Below are positions 27,537 to 36,087 of a stretch of 55,530 bases of DNA, piece after piece. How positions within the stretch are numbered: position 1 is the first letter of the stretch; every line of letters starts with the position of its first letter. Source of the DNA: Myxococcota bacterium (lineage in GTDB: Bacteria > Myxococcota_A > Polyangia > JAAYKL01); NCBI GenBank assembly GCA_030065855.1, contig JASJCT010000023.1, forward strand, positions 1-55,530, in the 5' to 3' direction. The notes beneath the pieces were generated by a model. It was not told the origin of the DNA. It worked only from the letters and a program-made list of their open reading frames with translations, and searched no databases. Both the position numbers and the translations under genes were made by a program.

Positions 27537-28337
27537 ATGAGACCCTGCATTGGCGTTACACCAGATATTCACGGAGGTAGGCGGTTGAAAACCCGATCGC
27601 CGGATGAAAAAATTGTCTATCTCTGGGATCAATATTTAGCAGCCCTGCTGCAGTGCGGTGCCATGCCAGTGGTGCTGCCGGTCACCCTGGAAAAGGCACT
27701 GATCCAAAACATGGCAGAGCGCTGTGACGGGTTCTTGCTCGCTGGCGGCAATTTTGACGTGCCTCCGGAACTATACGGGCAACAACCCAAGCCCTGGCTC
27801 GGGCCAGTAAAGCGGGACCGCAGCCAATCTGAGCTCCTGTTGCTACGCGAAGCAGCAAAAAGAGACCTGCCCGTGCTAGGTATCTGCGGCGGTATGCAGA
27901 CCATTAACGTGGCCTTTGGTGGGACTTTGTATCAGGATATCGGAGAGGAAAGACAAGGCTCCCGTCTACACCAGCAAAAGGCACGGGCCGACAAGACATC
28001 CCACTGGGTGACGGTTTATCCCAAAACAATGCTTCACACCCTCATGGGTGACAAAACCACTCGGGAACCCCTTCGCATCCGCGTCAACAGCACCCATCAC
28101 CAGGCGGTGTGCGACGTGGCCGCCACCTTGGTCGTTAACGCCCGCGCTGCTGACGGCATCGTCGAGGGCGTCGAGAGTCCAGATCACCGCTTCCTCATGG
28201 GGGTACAGTGGCATCCGGAGTTGTTATTCAACCGCTTTGACAGGCACAAAAGCATTTTCAACGCCTTTGTAAAGGCAGCCAAGCGCAGGCATAAAAACGC
28301 TGCGCCCAAACGCCGTTCTCCCCGGCATGGAACCTAA
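27537..28337 (+). CDS. class I glutamine amidotransferase-like hydrolase (peptidase C26)
   Basis: A 266-residue member of the gamma-glutamyl-gamma-aminobutyrate hydrolase (PuuD-like) family, which cleaves gamma-glutamyl amides, for example in polyamine breakdown. The nucleophile is Cys117 in LGICGGMQTINVAFGG. The His-Glu pair is in the terminal GVQWHPE motif, and the substrate-loop motif VNSTHHQAV is present. The ATG at 27537 is preferred to the TTG six bases earlier; GAGG lies upstream. The C-terminal ~20 residues are basic. The last 11 bases overlap the DUF1848 gene, indicating cotranscription. The substrate cannot be deduced from this context. Confidence 0.9.
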   Translation: MRPCIGVTPDIHGGRRLKTRSPDEKIVYLWDQYLAALLQCGAMPVVLPVTLEKALIQNMAERCDGFLLAGGNFDVPPELYGQQPKPWLGPVKRDRSQSELLLLREAAKRDLPVLGICGGMQTINVAFGGTLYQDIGEERQGSRLHQQKARADKTSHWVTVYPKTMLHTLMGDKTTREPLRIRVNSTHHQAVCDVAATLVVNARAADGIVEGVESPDHRFLMGVQWHPELLFNRFDRHKSIFNAFVKAAKRRHKNAAPKRRSPRHGT

Positions 28338-29166
28338 CGCGACCAAGACCGGGCGACCGCTCATACTCTCCGCATCCCGGCGAACAGACCTTCCCGGCTA
28401 CTATCCCGTCTCGTGCGCCCAGCGCATCCGCACGCGCATCGCACGCCTGCGCACCCGTCCACTGGTCGGCGTGGTGTTCTGGACCCGGCACATAGCACCC
28501 TTTTTACCGGGCGGCCCCCTCCACCAGCTCGTTGCTCAAGAGCTGAAAAACCCGGTCATCAACCTGACCGTCACCGGGCTGGGCAGCACGCCCATCGAGC
28601 CGGGTGCGCCGCCAACTCAAGACATTCTCCGCGACCTGCCCGGCCTCATCGAAGCGTTTCACAAGGAGCCGTGGCGCATTCGCTGGCGGTTTGACCCGCT
28701 GCTCAAAACCCACACCTCTCTAAAGGGCTTTCAGCGGATCGCCCGCGTTATGTCCCGTGAAAAAATTCCCACATGCACGTTTTCGTTTCCAGCTTACACC
28801 AGTCTAAAAGGAGATCTCACACCACAGTTTGTTCGGGCGGGCATCCCAATGTGGGCCAGAGAGGAGCGCTTCGCATTTCTCAAGCGCATGGCCCAGATCG
28901 CCGGAGCGCTTAACCTCACCTTACTGAGCTGTGCACAGCCGGAAAACACCGGGCTGAGCCCGCTCATCCAACCGGCCCAGTGCATTCCGACCGATGTTTT
29001 AGAACGGGGTCTGCCGGGCAATGGATGCACGACCTTACCAAAGGATCGATCCCAAAGAACCCATTGCCGATGTGTTGAGAGTGAAGATATCGGCAACTAC
29101 GAAACAGATAAGTGCAACGGAGGGTGTGTCTACTGCTACTCCAAAGCAGGGGGCCCTGGGGCTTAA
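28327..29166 (+). CDS. DUF1848 family protein
   Basis: A 279-residue DUF1848 protein of unknown function. Typical features are the opening ILSASRRTDLPGYYP, the VVFWTRH block, and a C-terminal cysteine cluster. The cluster reads CRCVESEDIGNY followed by CNGGCVYCYS, with a CX3CX2C arrangement like the iron-sulfur motif of radical SAM enzymes but placed at the C terminus. An Fe-S cluster is therefore likely, though the reaction is unknown. It overlaps the upstream hydrolase gene by 11 bp in another frame and ends about 50 bp before the convergent antitoxin gene. Confidence 0.85.
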   Translation: MEPNATKTGRPLILSASRRTDLPGYYPVSCAQRIRTRIARLRTRPLVGVVFWTRHIAPFLPGGPLHQLVAQELKNPVINLTVTGLGSTPIEPGAPPTQDILRDLPGLIEAFHKEPWRIRWRFDPLLKTHTSLKGFQRIARVMSREKIPTCTFSFPAYTSLKGDLTPQFVRAGIPMWAREERFAFLKRMAQIAGALNLTLLSCAQPENTGLSPLIQPAQCIPTDVLERGLPGNGCTTLPKDRSQRTHCRCVESEDIGNYETDKCNGGCVYCYSKAGGPGA

Positions 29167-29213
29167 TGGCCTATCTGGGGTGCCTCACTGAGAACGCGTA
29201 CCTCGCTGCTAGA

Positions 29214-29441
29214 TCAAATGGATCTATTTTCAAGGCGCTCTGCAATCCAGACTTTGATAATTGACTGGCGGGGGATACCGAGTCGCTTGGCTTCCTTGTC
29301 GAGCGAGTTAATCATCCATATTGGAAAATCAACATTCACCCGCTTCTGCTCCTGCGCAGGCCGGCGTGCCTTTAACATATCGAGGTACTTTGTTATATCT
29401 TCGTCGGTGTCGAACTTTTTATCGAGCTCTTTAGCCTTCAT
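29214..29441 (-). CDS. BrnA-type antitoxin
   Basis: A 75-residue antitoxin. The N-terminal half is charged (MKAKELDKKFDTDEDITKYL). The C-terminal part is a ribbon-helix-helix-like DNA-binding segment, RVNVDFPIWMINSLDKEAKR followed by LGIPRQSIIKVWIAERLE. It would bind and neutralise the BrnT-like toxin and repress the shared promoter. The gene overlaps the toxin gene by 11 bp and has gaggagg upstream of its ATG inside the toxin coding sequence, the toxin-first order typical of brnTA. Confidence 0.85.
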   Translation of the reverse strand: MKAKELDKKFDTDEDITKYLDMLKARRPAQEQKRVNVDFPIWMINSLDKEAKRLGIPRQSIIKVWIAERLENRSI

Positions 29442-29691
29442 ATAATGAAACCTCCTCTGGCCTTGAGCGACGCACTGAGATGATCCGTATCTTTTCGTCG
29501 CGATACGTGATGATCCCTGACCAGTGTTTTTGTGCGATCCTACCTATTACTAAGTACCTCTCCTCATCGCTCGTCTTAGCCGGAATCTCGATCAAATCTG
29601 GGTCGTCCCACAATTCCTGAGCCTTAACAAAATCAATGCCATGTTTCTTTCTGTTTGTTCTGCTCTTGTTTGGGTCAAACTCGAACAACAT
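29431..29691 (-). CDS. BrnT family toxin (DUF497, RelE-like ribonuclease)
   Basis: An 86-residue BrnT/DUF497 toxin. Family members are ribonucleases with a RelE-like fold that arrest growth when unbound. Recognisable blocks are FEFDPNKSRTNRKKHGIDF at the start, EERYLVIG in the middle and IRIISVRRSRPEE near the C terminus. It is the first gene of a two-gene operon with the antitoxin downstream. The ATG lies only nine bases after a perfect -10 element, so the transcript should be nearly leaderless. The locus is AT-richer than its surroundings, in line with a mobile toxin-antitoxin unit. Confidence 0.9.
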   Translation of the reverse strand: MLFEFDPNKSRTNRKKHGIDFVKAQELWDDPDLIEIPAKTSDEERYLVIGRIAQKHWSGIITYRDEKIRIISVRRSRPEEVSLYEG

Positions 29692-29692
29692 G

Positions 29693-29728
29693 GTATATTT
29701 ATTATACTAAAAAGGTATCTTTGGTCAA
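29693..29728 (-). promoter_or_regulatory. brnTA promoter with overlapping operator dyad
   Basis: Minus strand: -35 TTGACC (29723-29728), a 16-bp spacer and -10 TATAAT (29701-29706). The -10 overlaps the dyad GTATA-N5-TATAC (29693-29707), a natural site for antitoxin autorepression. Transcription would begin at or within a few bases of the toxin ATG. Confidence 0.75.
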
Positions 29729-29853
29729 CCTTTTTTAGATGCATCCCGAAAGCTTAGGTCAAAAACCCAGGTCAAATTATGATAATTTCTATTGGTATTT
29801 TTGCTTTTGTTCGCATTGCCCTAAACCGAGTTGGCTTTGAGATAGTCGCTGGT

Positions 29854-32403
29854 TCAAATTTTAAGAAACCCAGCACTCCGCTCAGCGGCGATGCGCATGA
29901 TATCTCCGAGCACACCCGACGCGGTCACGTCCACGCCAGCGCCTGGGCCGGTAATCACCAGGGGAATTGCATCGTACCGCTCAGAGTTAAACACGATGAG
30001 GTTTTCCGTACCGGCCAACCGGCCCGCAGGGGAATCCACGGGGACCGGCATGAGCCCTACCGACACTGCACCCGGGCTGACCTTGGCCAAATAACGCATC
30101 ACCTGACCTTGGCGCTTGGCCATTGCCACTTGGGTTGCCATGGGGTCGTCCAGTTCCTTGAGCCTATCCATCAGCTCGTCAATAGGAAGACCGAGAAGGG
30201 CCTGATCCACCAACCCTTTGAGCGCCACTCGCTCGTCTCCAGATACAAGGCCGGAAAGACGCCCCAAAATAACGGCCTTTCGCGCCACATCCGCACCGGT
30301 TAAATCCACAACCGGATCTGGCTCTGTAAAACCCTTCTCGTAGGCAGTTTGGACAGCTTTGGAAAACAGCATGCCCTGCTCCAAGCAGCTCATTACATAC
30401 CCCAACGTGCCAGAGAGGGACCCCTCGGCAGCAGTGAGCCGATCACCAGTGCCGACCAGGATTTCGAGGGTGTCCACCACTGGCAGACCAGCGCCTACCG
30501 TGGCCTCGGCTTTTAGAATACGACCCGTTTTCTGGGCTTGGTTTCGCAGCTCATCAAATATGCTGACCGGGCCGGCGAGCGGCTTTTTATTGGCAGTGAC
30601 CACGTCGCACCCCAGGCCAAAGGCCGCTAAAAAAACATCGTGGACATCATTTGCGTCGCTCGCATCCACCAGGATAGGGTTGGCAAGTCTGTAGTTGAGC
30701 GCCGCGGTCACCATCTCTTTTGCACTGCCCGAGATGCCTGATGCAAGATGCACCAGGGGTGTATTATCTGTTGATTTTTTATCCAGGATTTCACCGAGTG
30801 CCTGCGCGTCAAAGCCACTTGGGTTGAGTACATATCCACTGCGGTCTGCCAAGGCGACGAACCGGGCCTTTAAACCGAATCGTTCGTAGATGTGGGATTG
30901 GCGATGTTGTACCAAGTTGATGAGCTCGCGCCCGATCTTTCCCACACCGAGCAGGATGATATCGAGGCCATCAGGCTTATCCACGCCAGTGTCCAACCGG
31001 TGGAGCCCAAATTCCCGGTGTAATGCGCGCACTGCCTGGTCCACGTGAGATTCGTCCACGGCTGCGGTGATGTTTAATTCAGATGACCCCTGGGCAATGG
31101 CCACAATGTTCACGCGTTCCTTTCCCAATGCGCCCGCAGTGCGCCCGGCCACGCCCGGCGTTTTGGCCATGCCCACACCCACAACCGCTATCAGGCCTAC
31201 CTGGCGACGGGTGGCTATCTCTTCCACGTTTTTTTGTGAAATATCCGTCTGAAGCGCCTCTTTCAGCAAGCATTTTGCAGCGTCCAAGTCTTGCGCTGGC
31301 AGTGCGAGGCAAATGGACGCCTCTGAGCTGGATTGGGATATCATGGTGATGCTGATATCTCTCTTAGCCAATGCCTTGAACACCTTGGCTGCAAATCCGG
31401 GTACACCCACCATGCCCTTGCCTTCGATCGACAGCAGTGCCTGTCCGCGAATCGCGCTTACTGCTTTGACAGGATGGGACCCTGGGGTAAAGCGTCCGTC
31501 CACGACCGTACCCTTGGCTGAGGGTCGAAACGAATTCTGAATGCGAACCGGAATGCCCTTGTCTGCAACGGGAATCATGGTGCGCTGATGCAGGACTTTC
31601 GCCCCGTAAAAAGACATTTCCCCGGCTTCCCGATAATTGACCTGGCGAATGACCCGGGCGTCTGGAACAACTGTGGGATCTGCACTGAAGACACCGTCCA
31701 CGTCGGTCCAGATGGTTACCTCGGCAGCGTCCAGCCCTGCAGCCAATAGGGTGGCTGTGAGATCCGATCCCCCCCGACCCAAGGTCGTTGTTGCGCCATC
31801 AGGTGCACGACCGCAAAACCCCGTGACCACGGGTATCGCACCGGTCCCGATGACCTCTGATAGCGCTGTTTGAATGGCGCAATCAGATGCCCCCCCTCTT
31901 GGGCTGGCCATGCCGAAATTGCCATCTGTCTCCAAAAATAGATCTGCATCGCAAGGCACAGCCGAGATGCCAGAAACACCAAAGGCCTCAGCCATAAGCC
32001 GTACAGCGAGCTTTTCGCCAGTGGCCAACATGCGATCCCGATCCCTGGGCGTAAGGGTGCGGTGCTTTGCCGCGGCTTCCCCTGTTTGACATATCTCCCC
32101 CACAAGGGATTTTATTTTTTTTGTCGTTGCTTCCGCTGCAGGGGATGTTGGGCTTAGCTGGTCGAGAATGGACAGGTGCTGTTGCTCGATTTCATCGCAG
32201 GTAGCCCTGACTTTTTCCACCTGGCCGTCTGCTGCATCAGTAGTGAGCTGCACGAGCAGGTTCGTGGTGCCTGCTGTGGCAGAGCAGACAACAACCGGCT
32301 GTGCGCGGTCGCGACAGGTTGCGATGAGCTGACAGACAGCCAGCATTCTTTTGGCATCAGCTACCGAAGTGCCGCCGAATTTGTGAATCTCAATGGGTTT
32401 CAT
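29854..32403 (-). CDS. thrA: bifunctional aspartokinase / homoserine dehydrogenase
   Basis: Catalyses the first and third steps of the threonine/methionine branch from aspartate. The 849-residue protein has an aspartokinase domain (about 1-300) with KFGGTSVADAK and GRGGSDLTATLLAAG. Two ACT regulatory domains (about 315-465) probably mediate end-product inhibition. A homoserine dehydrogenase half (about 478-849) has the NAD(P) motif LLGVGKIGRELI, TANKKPLAGP, EATVGAGLPVVDTLE and GSLSGTLGYVMS. Length is close to E. coli ThrA (820). No other threonine genes are adjacent. The upstream region carries a large palindrome and no clear leader-peptide attenuator; the ribosome site is weak. Confidence 0.96.
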   Translation of the reverse strand: MKPIEIHKFGGTSVADAKRMLAVCQLIATCRDRAQPVVVCSATAGTTNLLVQLTTDAADGQVEKVRATCDEIEQQHLSILDQLSPTSPAAEATTKKIKSLVGEICQTGEAAAKHRTLTPRDRDRMLATGEKLAVRLMAEAFGVSGISAVPCDADLFLETDGNFGMASPRGGASDCAIQTALSEVIGTGAIPVVTGFCGRAPDGATTTLGRGGSDLTATLLAAGLDAAEVTIWTDVDGVFSADPTVVPDARVIRQVNYREAGEMSFYGAKVLHQRTMIPVADKGIPVRIQNSFRPSAKGTVVDGRFTPGSHPVKAVSAIRGQALLSIEGKGMVGVPGFAAKVFKALAKRDISITMISQSSSEASICLALPAQDLDAAKCLLKEALQTDISQKNVEEIATRRQVGLIAVVGVGMAKTPGVAGRTAGALGKERVNIVAIAQGSSELNITAAVDESHVDQAVRALHREFGLHRLDTGVDKPDGLDIILLGVGKIGRELINLVQHRQSHIYERFGLKARFVALADRSGYVLNPSGFDAQALGEILDKKSTDNTPLVHLASGISGSAKEMVTAALNYRLANPILVDASDANDVHDVFLAAFGLGCDVVTANKKPLAGPVSIFDELRNQAQKTGRILKAEATVGAGLPVVDTLEILVGTGDRLTAAEGSLSGTLGYVMSCLEQGMLFSKAVQTAYEKGFTEPDPVVDLTGADVARKAVILGRLSGLVSGDERVALKGLVDQALLGLPIDELMDRLKELDDPMATQVAMAKRQGQVMRYLAKVSPGAVSVGLMPVPVDSPAGRLAGTENLIVFNSERYDAIPLVITGPGAGVDVTASGVLGDIMRIAAERSAGFLKI

Positions 32404-32592
32404 CTGTGGTGTTCCCGGTCAAATTAAATAAATGTCTGTCTGGCACCGGTGGCGCCTCGTTTTCGTTCGATTGTCAGCTATCAGTGTCTTTGCTGAGAAA
32501 ATCAACAAGAAAATGTATTTTTGTCCGTTAATTCACTTGGGCTTTGTCTCAAAAGAGTACCGAGTTGTCCTCCGCCCCAAAGCGGCAGCTTC

Positions 32593-32699
32593 ATACCAGC
32601 CCAGGGCAGCGCGCTGGGTTTGGGATATCCACAAAAATAACCACCGCCCTGAAATTATTAATATTTTCCACAACCCAGGGCGCTGCCCTGGGCTGGTAT
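32593..32699. repeat. 107-bp palindromic repeat (CCCAGGGC-type)
   Basis: The arms at 32593-32622 and 32671-32699 share about 28 bp in inverted orientation (ataccagcccagggcagcgc and continuing) with one or two differences, around an AT-rich centre. Translations of this element give spurious peptides such as QPRAARWV, a pattern I have seen in interspersed palindromes of other phyla. It lies in the 354-bp gap upstream of thrA and downstream of the 4Fe-4S gene, both on the minus strand, and could also terminate the 4Fe-4S transcript. I see nothing else in the gap. Confidence 0.7.
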
Positions 32700-32757
32700 A
32701 GGCAACCCCTTCGGGGTAATCACTTCCCCTGCAGATAGGCGGCCCTACACCCGAAAA

Positions 32758-34068
32758 CTATATGGATTTTTCCTGCTTCTGCGCGCGTGAAAACATAAAA
32801 TCGACGAATCGCGACTTAAAGACCTGGTTCGCGAGGAGTCGTTTTGCCGGCGACAAGGACAGGATAGCGCCGAGCAGTGCGTTTGCCGTGGCCGCTGTGA
32901 TACCGTCGTTCTTGTCGAACAACAGCTCATGAACCGTCCCCTGCTCCACGGCCATTGTCAGGATCCGGGTAAAGGTGCTCTCTGGTATGATGCGTCGCTG
33001 CGGCCGGGGTGCCATTTTCATTGCATCGTGTTTACAAGCAAGAACACATACCCCACACCCCAAGCACAGGTCTTTATTGACGCGTGCGAGGAACTTGTAT
33101 TTTTTCTTGCCAACCGTCCGGTGCTGCTCTGTCATGTCAATTGCATCAACTGGACAGGCTTTGTTGCACTTCTTACACCCAGTGCAGGCGGCATTGCCGA
33201 CAACAGCCTCGAAATTAGAAGAAAACATATTTCCAAACGACTTGAAGTTCTTAAACGCGAGCATTATCTCGCAACAACAGCCGCAGCAATTGCAGACAAA
33301 CGCAGGGCGCTGCTGCACGTTGTCGCACGTATGCACCATTAGGGATTCCCGAGATTGGGCGATCAGGTCCAGTGCTTGGCTCTTTTCGATTTCTGTTGCG
33401 ATATTGTGGCGCGTCAGATAGTCGACCACCGGCTCTCCCAGTGTAAGACAGGTGTTCTCCATGGGAAATACGTTGCAATCCCTGTCCAAGTGATGGGCCA
33501 CGTGCCGACAATGGCAAATGCCCACGGCCCAGCGGCCAGCCTCGCTCACCACGTGGGTCGCGCGCTCCCAGTCCAGGACTTCTGTATAATTCTCTGGAGC
33601 AATTGTTTTTTCGTGCACAAGGGTGCGAAACAGCGTGGTCTGGATGCCCTCGCCAAACTGAGAAATAAACGCCGGCTCCTCGACGATATAACGATGAAAA
33701 AGCTCTGATAACCGCTTTTGGTCCATGTCGTCTCGGATACGCATCATCGAGAACTCAAATAAACCCACCATGGTGGGACTGAGCAGGTAGCGGACCTTGT
33801 CGCGAAATCTCAGGTCCATGACGATGCCCTTATCCGCCATTTTGTTGAGTTTCTTTTCGAGCGCGTTTTTTTCGATGCCCAGCTTTTTTGAGAGCGCCTT
33901 CAGACTGGAAAACATCATGGGCATGCGCGAAGCGATCTCTGCTTCTTCGGGCGTGTAGATGTTCGACAATATTTCGTAAATTGTGCGCTGGCCCGGCGCG
34001 CCTACCGGATAGCGCTCCAACCGATCCTGAAGCTTCATGTAGGTGTTTTTTGATGAGAGATGACCCAT
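32758..34068 (-). CDS. helix-turn-helix / 4Fe-4S ferredoxin-domain protein
   Basis: A 436-residue protein. The N-terminal part (about 30-110) looks like a winged helix (FSSLKALSKKLGIEKNALEK). The centre has cysteine clusters ICHCRHVAHH and CNCCGCCCE. The C-terminal part has two ferredoxin [4Fe-4S] motifs, CTGCKKCNKACP and CLGCGVCVLACK. Proteins with this layout are common in anaerobic deltaproteobacteria and are thought to take part in electron transfer or redox sensing; the partner is unknown. The ATG at 34068 is preferred over longer forms because AAAGGAG lies five bases upstream. It is transcribed divergently from the envelope protein gene. Confidence 0.85.
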   Translation of the reverse strand: MGHLSSKNTYMKLQDRLERYPVGAPGQRTIYEILSNIYTPEEAEIASRMPMMFSSLKALSKKLGIEKNALEKKLNKMADKGIVMDLRFRDKVRYLLSPTMVGLFEFSMMRIRDDMDQKRLSELFHRYIVEEPAFISQFGEGIQTTLFRTLVHEKTIAPENYTEVLDWERATHVVSEAGRWAVGICHCRHVAHHLDRDCNVFPMENTCLTLGEPVVDYLTRHNIATEIEKSQALDLIAQSRESLMVHTCDNVQQRPAFVCNCCGCCCEIMLAFKNFKSFGNMFSSNFEAVVGNAACTGCKKCNKACPVDAIDMTEQHRTVGKKKYKFLARVNKDLCLGCGVCVLACKHDAMKMAPRPQRRIIPESTFTRILTMAVEQGTVHELLFDKNDGITAATANALLGAILSLSPAKRLLANQVFKSRFVDFMFSRAQKQEKSI

Positions 34069-34136
34069 GGGCGCTCCTTTGTTGTTTCGCTGATGCACTT
34101 TATAGCCCATATGGTCCTTACTTGCGAGTGACCGCT

Positions 34137-34172
34137 GGCAAACCCTTTTGCCTAACACCATGCCGCGTGTTA
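34137..34172. promoter_or_regulatory. two adjacent dyads in divergent promoter region
   Basis: GGCAAA-CCCT-TTTGCC (34137-34152) is followed directly by TAACAC-N8-GTGTTA (34153-34172). Both are perfect six-pair dyads in the 114-bp gap between divergent genes, immediately before the ATG at 34183. They may be operator sites or a leader hairpin for the envelope protein gene. Confidence 0.35.
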
Positions 34173-34182
34173 GCCTGAAGCT

Positions 34183-34968
34183 ATGTTGGGTGTTGGTCAT
34201 TCGCGCCTTGGTGTGAAAGCATTCATCAGGTGGATAATCGCCATCGCAGTGGGTCTGTTGCCCCTTGCCCAATCAATGCATGCTACAGCCGATGCAAAAG
34301 AACGAGACCAGGCAACTGCCGAACGCGATTTAGATGCATTCAAAGGCATCGTTGAATTGGCGTTTGGATATACCCATCCCGCAGGTGAGATCTCCAACAG
34401 ATTCGGGCCTGGAATTTTCATCGGCACAGCGGTGCTGGTGAAGTGGCAATGGATCGCCATTGGCGCCGGCATCAACCTGGCGAAACTAGGGGGGGTAGAG
34501 GTCATCGCTGCCCTGCCCGAAGCAGGTGAAGACGAACCAGAAGGGGAAACCCGGGAGCAGGCCTATCCCGACACCATCGGCATCGGCATTGAGCTGCCGG
34601 TGGTTGCAAAAATACTGCTATGGGACCATGACCCGTGGCTGCTCTGGCTCGATCTAAGCGCCGGACCCAGATTCGAACGTTTGGATCTCGAGGATGCAAC
34701 AGAGGGAATAGATCCGGATGAGTTTAACCGGGCCCGGTTCGGCATTGGCTTGGAACAGGGCCTATCTTTTGGCTATCTATTTGCACTGAAAGGAAGCGGC
34801 GCACCAGATGATGCTGATAAAATGGGGGTCTATCTGAAGGTGGGCGTTCGGGAATCGTGGACGTGGAATGTCGAGGAAGTGCGCAAGGACCTGGGGCAAG
34901 AAGACCTACAGCACTTCGGCACCGGGTGGTGGCCCTTTGTCCTCATCGGATGGAATGGGTACTATTAG
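34183..34968 (+). CDS. exported envelope protein, possible outer-membrane barrel
   Basis: A 261-residue protein of unknown function. A signal-peptide-like N terminus (hydrophobic 14-30, probable cleavage after the SMHA/TADA region) is followed by alternating glycine-rich beta-type strands such as VELAFGYTHPAGE, FIGTAVLVKWQWIAIGAGIN and LLWLDLSAGPRFERL. The pattern and a C-terminal aromatic ending (IGWNGYY) are what small outer-membrane beta-barrels show. No family was recognised. The gene is divergent from the 4Fe-4S protein and ends 30 bp before a PLP-enzyme gene on the same strand. Confidence 0.7.
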   Translation: MLGVGHSRLGVKAFIRWIIAIAVGLLPLAQSMHATADAKERDQATAERDLDAFKGIVELAFGYTHPAGEISNRFGPGIFIGTAVLVKWQWIAIGAGINLAKLGGVEVIAALPEAGEDEPEGETREQAYPDTIGIGIELPVVAKILLWDHDPWLLWLDLSAGPRFERLDLEDATEGIDPDEFNRARFGIGLEQGLSFGYLFALKGSGAPDDADKMGVYLKVGVRESWTWNVEEVRKDLGQEDLQHFGTGWWPFVLIGWNGYY

Positions 34969-34998
34969 CCGACCTGTCCAAATAGGCCCGCCTTAGCC

Positions 34999-36087
34999 AT
35001 GCTGACGATCTTTGACCAATATCCCAAGCTGGCCCGGGTTGTGCCTTATATTTCGCTCGGCAGCTTTCCAACGCCGATCAAAAAACTCTCAACCCTGGGC
35101 AGTGAGATTGGCTGCGATAACCTTTACATTAAAGACGACGGTGTCAGCGGCACCCGATACGGGGGCAACAAGACGCGGAAGCTGGAGTTTCTCTTGGGCG
35201 AAGCAAAGAAAAAGCGCGCCCAGGCAGTGCTCACCTTTGGATATGCCGGCTCCAATCACGCAGTGGCAACCGCTGTATGGGCGAATGCGCTCGACCTGCA
35301 TCCGATATTGCTCCTAATGCCCCAACCCAATGCGCAGTATCTGAGGCAAAATCTGCTATTGGGCGTTGCCTGCAACGCGGAGCTCCAATTGCACGAACAT
35401 CTCTTTTTGCCCGCTGTATGGGCTGCCATAAAACAAAGAGCAAAAAGCAGTAGCTGGCCCTACATTGTGCCGCCAGGTGGCTCCTCGCCATTAGGCGCCA
35501 TCGGTTATGTAAACGCCGGGTTTGAACTTAAAGCTCAAATAGAAGATGGCGTACTGCCAACGCCGGATCGCATCTATGTGCCTTTGGGCACAATGGGCAC
35601 TGCAGTGGGTCTCATTTTGGGGCTCCGGGCAGCAGGGCTAAGAACCCGCGTTATCTGCGTTCGGGTAGTGGATAGTATCTTTATCAACCCCCTCTCGTTT
35701 TTATCCCTGTTCGTCTTGACCCGTAATTACTTGAGACACTTAGATCCGTCTTTCCCCAACGTCTGCGCACGGGCAAGCGACATCGAGATTATCGACGAGC
35801 AGTTGGGTGATGGGTACGCCCATGTTACACATGCTGGCAGGCGTGCGATCTCTCAAATGAAGGAAAGCGAAGGCATTGGGCTAGAGAGAACGTACACTGG
35901 AAAGACCATGGCCGCTCTTTTAGCAGATGCACAGCAGGGTAACTGCCGAGATGAAGTCGTGATTTTTTGGAATACTTATAATACGGTTAATGCATTTAAT
36001 ACCTCTAATACCCCACCCCTTTCAGATGAAACCGAAAACTTAAACTATAAATCCCTGCCAGAGGCCTTTTGGCAGTATTTTGAATAG
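34999..36087 (+). CDS. PLP-dependent ACC deaminase / D-cysteine desulfhydrase family enzyme
   Basis: A 362-residue fold-type II PLP enzyme. It carries the family's cofactor lysine in GGNKTRKLEFLLGEAK (Lys58), the TFGYAGSNHAVA block, and a glycine-rich phosphate-binding stretch (PLGTMGTAVGLILGLRAAG). Relatives include 1-aminocyclopropane-1-carboxylate deaminase and D-cysteine desulfhydrase; sequence alone does not decide the substrate. The middle has an unusual FINPLSFLSLFVLTRNYLR segment. The last 48 bases overlap the 3' end of the convergent glycosyltransferase gene, so the C-terminal ~15 residues are encoded by DNA read on both strands. Confidence 0.88.
   Translation: MLTIFDQYPKLARVVPYISLGSFPTPIKKLSTLGSEIGCDNLYIKDDGVSGTRYGGNKTRKLEFLLGEAKKKRAQAVLTFGYAGSNHAVATAVWANALDLHPILLLMPQPNAQYLRQNLLLGVACNAELQLHEHLFLPAVWAAIKQRAKSSSWPYIVPPGGSSPLGAIGYVNAGFELKAQIEDGVLPTPDRIYVPLGTMGTAVGLILGLRAAGLRTRVICVRVVDSIFINPLSFLSLFVLTRNYLRHLDPSFPNVCARASDIEIIDEQLGDGYAHVTHAGRRAISQMKESEGIGLERTYTGKTMAALLADAQQGNCRDEVVIFWNTYNTVNAFNTSNTPPLSDETENLNYKSLPEAFWQYFE

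Noticed and set aside
29779..30303. Plus-strand frame of 174 codons
   Set aside because: It lies almost wholly antisense to the well-supported aspartokinase-homoserine dehydrogenase gene.
34136..34152. Sigma-54 promoter before the envelope protein gene (TGGCAAACCCTTTTGC)
   Set aside because: The spacing between the GG and GC elements is one base too long; the sequence is better explained as a hairpin dyad.
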